Below are positions 60,698-64,000 of a stretch of 64,000 nt of DNA, piece by piece; position 1 is the first letter of the stretch, and the number at the start of each line of letters is the position of its first letter. The DNA comes from Bacteroidales bacterium (GTDB lineage: Bacteria; Bacteroidota; Bacteroidia; Bacteroidales; JACABE01). The stretch is taken from positions 1 to 64,000 of the forward strand of contig JAHEYQ010000005.1 of assembly GCA_023251515.1 (NCBI GenBank). Direction: 5' to 3'. Made by a program: the position numbers and the translations under genes. A model generated the notes under the pieces. The model did no database searches. It was not told the origin of the DNA and saw only the letters and a list, made by a program, of their open reading frames with translations.

Positions 60698-63600
60698 TTA
60701 TTTGATGATGAGTTTTTTAATTGTATCAGAATTATCTGAAGAAATTCTGATTAAATAGATTCCTTTTTCTACATTGTTGAAATTAATGTAGTTGTATTGT
60801 TTATTAGAAACAGAGCGATATACTTCCTGTCCTAATAAATTTGTTACCGTAATCAAATTATCAGATGAATTATTTTCACTTAATCTGATAACAAATTCTC
60901 CATTTGATGGATTTGGATAAATTGTAAATGCTGATTTTTCATTTTCACTTACTGAAGTTGCCAATGATAATTTAACATCATCAACAAATGTAATCCATTG
61001 TAATGGTTCGCTGTATGAGTGGAATCCAAATACAAATGCACCGGTAGTAGCTGGTGTAAATGTTTTTGTATATTGCACATAACTTGGGAAACGCATAAAT
61101 TCGTTTTTAAACATTACTGTTCCCATTGCAGCTGAATCAGCAGCAGTTCCCATATAAACAGCTAATTTTTCTGAAGTTGTATCTCCATTTTCAATATAAA
61201 CAGTTGCTTTGTACCAGAAACTGAAATCATAAGCTGTTCCGGCAGTTAATTGGATTTTTGGTGTAAACATCCAATCGTTGTTAGCACCTAACATACTGAA
61301 CATATTGTTCATTGCTTTTTGTCCGGTATGTGCATTGTCGGTATAAGTTGCATTATTTAAAATTACATCCCAATATGTTGATTGCATTCCTCCATTTTGT
61401 GTTGTCCAACCCAAAGGTACATCTGCATTGTTTGTTTGTGGGATAACACTTTCGAAACCTTCTGACCAAGGTAAATTTATAATTGTTGGATCAGAATAAG
61501 TTGTAAAGTTCCAAATCGGGCAATTTGCTGCATTTCCAGTTGTATTATAAGGAGTAACCTGCCAGTAATAATTTGTATTATAAGATAATGCATTAGTTAT
61601 AGCATAAGAGGTAACATTACCCAAATCAACGTTATTTAAAATGTTTGTTGGAGGATTATTGGTTCCTAAGCTTAATCTGTAACCAGTTGGATTGCCACCT
61701 GTTGAAGTCCATTTGATAGTTGGTAATGTAACAACATTAATTGCATTATTTAAAGGAGCAACAGCTGCAGCAATATTTGGAACAGTAGCAGTACTTCCTT
61801 GCCATGATACGTTGTCAATCCAAATACTTTGACTTGGTTTGTAATGAGCATGTTTAAATCCAATATAAGGTTTGGTATTAGTAGGATCGAAAGCCATTTT
61901 ATACTGAACCATTGAATCAGCCAAAGTAATAGTTGTTACAGGTACAAATGAAGCTCCATCATATGGATCATCCATCAAACCAACAATTAGTTTAACTGTA
62001 GCAGTATTTCCATAAGTTTTAGAAGCATAAAATTTCAAAGAATCATTTGTAAAATTTGTTAATCCAGGAGTAATCAGAATCAATGGAGAAACTGTATCGG
62101 TATTATTATACATTTTTATTACGTTTGGTGCTGAGTATGCGTCAAATGTAGAGTTTTTAACTACAATATCATTTACTATCTGATATGGATCTTTGCTTCT
62201 TAATTTATTCCAATTTGTTGGAATTGTATTAACAGGTGTACTTTCAAAATTTTCAAATAAATTTGATAATAATGGCAATACATTTCCTGTGGCTGAAATT
62301 ATATTATTTCCGGTTCCGTTGTTATTGAAAGTTAAGTTTCCTGAGAAATTTCCTACGGTAGTTGCAGTAAATATAATAGTTGCAGTATCAGTAGCTCCCG
62401 GTAAAATTGTACCTGTATAAGTGCTGCTAAATGGCGCTGTAGATGAAATTCCGGTAATAACCAGATTTGTTGTTCCTATATTTCCGATAACAATTTTCTT
62501 TTTAGTTAAACCGTTTACATATAAATCGTTGAAATTTAAAGTTGCAGCACTTAATGTCATTGTAGCTCCTGTTGGAATGGCTTCAACTCTAATATCATCA
62601 ATATAACAATCTTTTATACTTGTTGCAGTTCCTCGTTGATAACGGAATTGAAATTTAAAATTATCTGAACTATATGCACTTAGATCTGTAAATTTTTGAA
62701 TGTAAGAATTCATTACAGATGAAGCCGTTAAACTATCTAAAACTGTCCAACTATTTCCACCATTGGTTGAAACTTCAAAATAATATGAATCATTACCAGA
62801 AATCATAGTATTTTTCCACCAGTATGAAATACGGTGATTTGCTGGTAAATTAAAACGTGGTGATGTTAAAGAAGATACAGTAGAACTTGTAGAAGGATAT
62901 GCATAAGCACAATTTGTTCCTAAATGAGCAGAAGTACTTGTATGCCATATTGCATTTGAGCCATTTAAAGTATAAGCCCAATCGGTAAAACTACCATACC
63001 AACCAGGATAAAAAACTGTAGAATCTTCAAAAGTCTGATTATAAGGGTAATTTGCGATAATTGCTTCGGTTGTAAATTTCCATATAGGAGAAGTTTCAGT
63101 TTGAGCTCCGTTTTTTGCAACTACTCTCCAAAAATATTTTGTTTTTGATGTTAATAACGAAGGTAAAGTATAAGTAAAAGTTCCGGCTGCTGCAACTGCT
63201 GCATTGTTTACAACTTTTACCGATGCATTTAAACTTGCTACATTTGCTGAATCCAAACCAAAATACAAATCGTAATTGGCAGTATTTGAACCCAAATCAA
63301 ATGATAAAGCATTACTTGCCGAAGCTTTAACTGCATTATCAGCAGGAATTGGATTTGAAGGTGTAGAAGGTCCACTGCTTGCATAATAAAAACGCATATT
63401 TGGCAAACTGCTTGGGTATGGATTTAATGTTCCGCCAGTTGTAGGAAAACTTACATCATTTCCACAATTTTTATTATTATTTGTGGTTGAAGTTGTTGAA
63501 TTAAATTGTGGGCCATAAGTATTGTTCCATCTGTTTTCGCAATGTATTGAAATATTATCAGTTCCATTATAAACAAAATCTGTGATATCTATTTCATTCC

Positions 63601-63970
63601 ATCCGTTTACAAATGAAAGCGGACCATCATAAACCAAGGTATATCCTGTATTTGTAGGATCTTCATATCCGGCACTTCCATATATTGCATTGGTAGTGTG
63701 TTTGATGTAAATTTTCTGATTAGTTACGGTTTTAGGTCCGTTTGTGCAATTCAAAGCAATTTTTGTAATTGTTTTCGCTGTACCTAAAGCACTTTGTGGA
63801 TAAATCATTGAACTCCATGAATATTTCCAATATGAGTAAATTGGCATGGTGTTGGAAACAGTTCCTGTTCCAACTTCAACATAGTTTTGTGCATTTATGC
63901 TTGTAAACATGCATAATAGCAATATTGCCGAAGCAATTGTCTTTGTTAATAACTTGATTTTAGAAATCAT
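60698..63970 (-). CDS. T9SS type A sorting-domain protein with choice-of-anchor, FN3-like and ASH-type modules
   Basis: Signal peptide; FN3-like TPSNPIPADNAVKAS...WRVVAKNGAQTETSPIWKFTTE; LPWSEGFESVIPQ...; C-terminal FTIYPNPSNGEFVIRLSE...VTNLLGQEVYRS...VEKGIYLIRISSDNSDTIKKLIIK. Confidence 0.9.
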   Translation of the reverse strand: MISKIKLLTKTIASAILLLCMFTSINAQNYVEVGTGTVSNTMPIYSYWKYSWSSMIYPQSALGTAKTITKIALNCTNGPKTVTNQKIYIKHTTNAIYGSAGYEDPTNTGYTLVYDGPLSFVNGWNEIDITDFVYNGTDNISIHCENRWNNTYGPQFNSTTSTTNNNKNCGNDVSFPTTGGTLNPYPSSLPNMRFYYASSGPSTPSNPIPADNAVKASASNALSFDLGSNTANYDLYFGLDSANVASLNASVKVVNNAAVAAAGTFTYTLPSLLTSKTKYFWRVVAKNGAQTETSPIWKFTTEAIIANYPYNQTFEDSTVFYPGWYGSFTDWAYTLNGSNAIWHTSTSAHLGTNCAYAYPSTSSTVSSLTSPRFNLPANHRISYWWKNTMISGNDSYYFEVSTNGGNSWTVLDSLTASSVMNSYIQKFTDLSAYSSDNFKFQFRYQRGTATSIKDCYIDDIRVEAIPTGATMTLSAATLNFNDLYVNGLTKKKIVIGNIGTTNLVITGISSTAPFSSTYTGTILPGATDTATIIFTATTVGNFSGNLTFNNNGTGNNIISATGNVLPLLSNLFENFESTPVNTIPTNWNKLRSKDPYQIVNDIVVKNSTFDAYSAPNVIKMYNNTDTVSPLILITPGLTNFTNDSLKFYASKTYGNTATVKLIVGLMDDPYDGASFVPVTTITLADSMVQYKMAFDPTNTKPYIGFKHAHYKPSQSIWIDNVSWQGSTATVPNIAAAVAPLNNAINVVTLPTIKWTSTGGNPTGYRLSLGTNNPPTNILNNVDLGNVTSYAITNALSYNTNYYWQVTPYNTTGNAANCPIWNFTTYSDPTIINLPWSEGFESVIPQTNNADVPLGWTTQNGGMQSTYWDVILNNATYTDNAHTGQKAMNNMFSMLGANNDWMFTPKIQLTAGTAYDFSFWYKATVYIENGDTTSEKLAVYMGTAADSAAMGTVMFKNEFMRFPSYVQYTKTFTPATTGAFVFGFHSYSEPLQWITFVDDVKLSLATSVSENEKSAFTIYPNPSNGEFVIRLSENNSSDNLITVTNLLGQEVYRSVSNKQYNYINFNNVEKGIYLIRISSDNSDTIKKLIIK

Positions 63971-64000
63971 TTTGTTTGTTTGTTTTTTATTTATAAAATT

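Noticed and set aside
62193-62606. Plus-strand ORFs of 75 and 61 aa
   Set aside because: Antisense to the T9SS protein; repetitive Val/Pro/Ile composition is a reverse frame of Ig-like repeats.
1-64000. Search for CRISPR arrays, IS elements, prophage, toxin-antitoxin or defence operons
   Set aside because: No regularly spaced long repeats and no transposase, integrase, Cas or recognised defence proteins in the ORF set.

Overview
The window is a contiguous, low-GC chromosomal segment from a Bacteroidota bacterium. Lineage evidence: a T9SS C-terminal sorting domain, DUF4831 / DUF6913 / BT0820-type proteins, ribosomal protein THX, and TAnnTTTG-type promoters. Most of it is core or housekeeping: gyrA, clpC, etfBA plus acyl-CoA dehydrogenase, sucD, ispE, dapA, mnmE, lplA, pyrKD, phr, mpg, Fe/Mn-SOD, a YgiQ-like radical SAM protein, a giant hybrid histidine kinase, a LytS/LytTR two-component pair and secreted T9SS-type proteins. 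I found no tRNA, rRNA, CRISPR, phage or transposase. The least-explained signals are: (1) an array of about 8 near-palindromic TTACAwwTGTAA motifs in the ~0.6 kb gap between an XRE regulator and an Ldh-family gene; (2) a 585-aa Cys-containing protein of unknown function with TIM-barrel/nitronate-monooxygenase-like motifs, downstream of a repeat- and hairpin-containing intergenic region; (3) phased GGCTTTC direct repeats just upstream of the LytS-kinase promoter; (4) an intrinsic terminator whose U-tract abuts the start codon of a secreted nuclease; (5) a T9SS-CTD/FlgD-like module at the N-terminus of a putative glycosidase. No obvious defence island or other clearly new multi-gene system is visible. 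Several start codons in the ORF track look wrong and are corrected below. All homology calls come from recalled family motifs; no database search was run.
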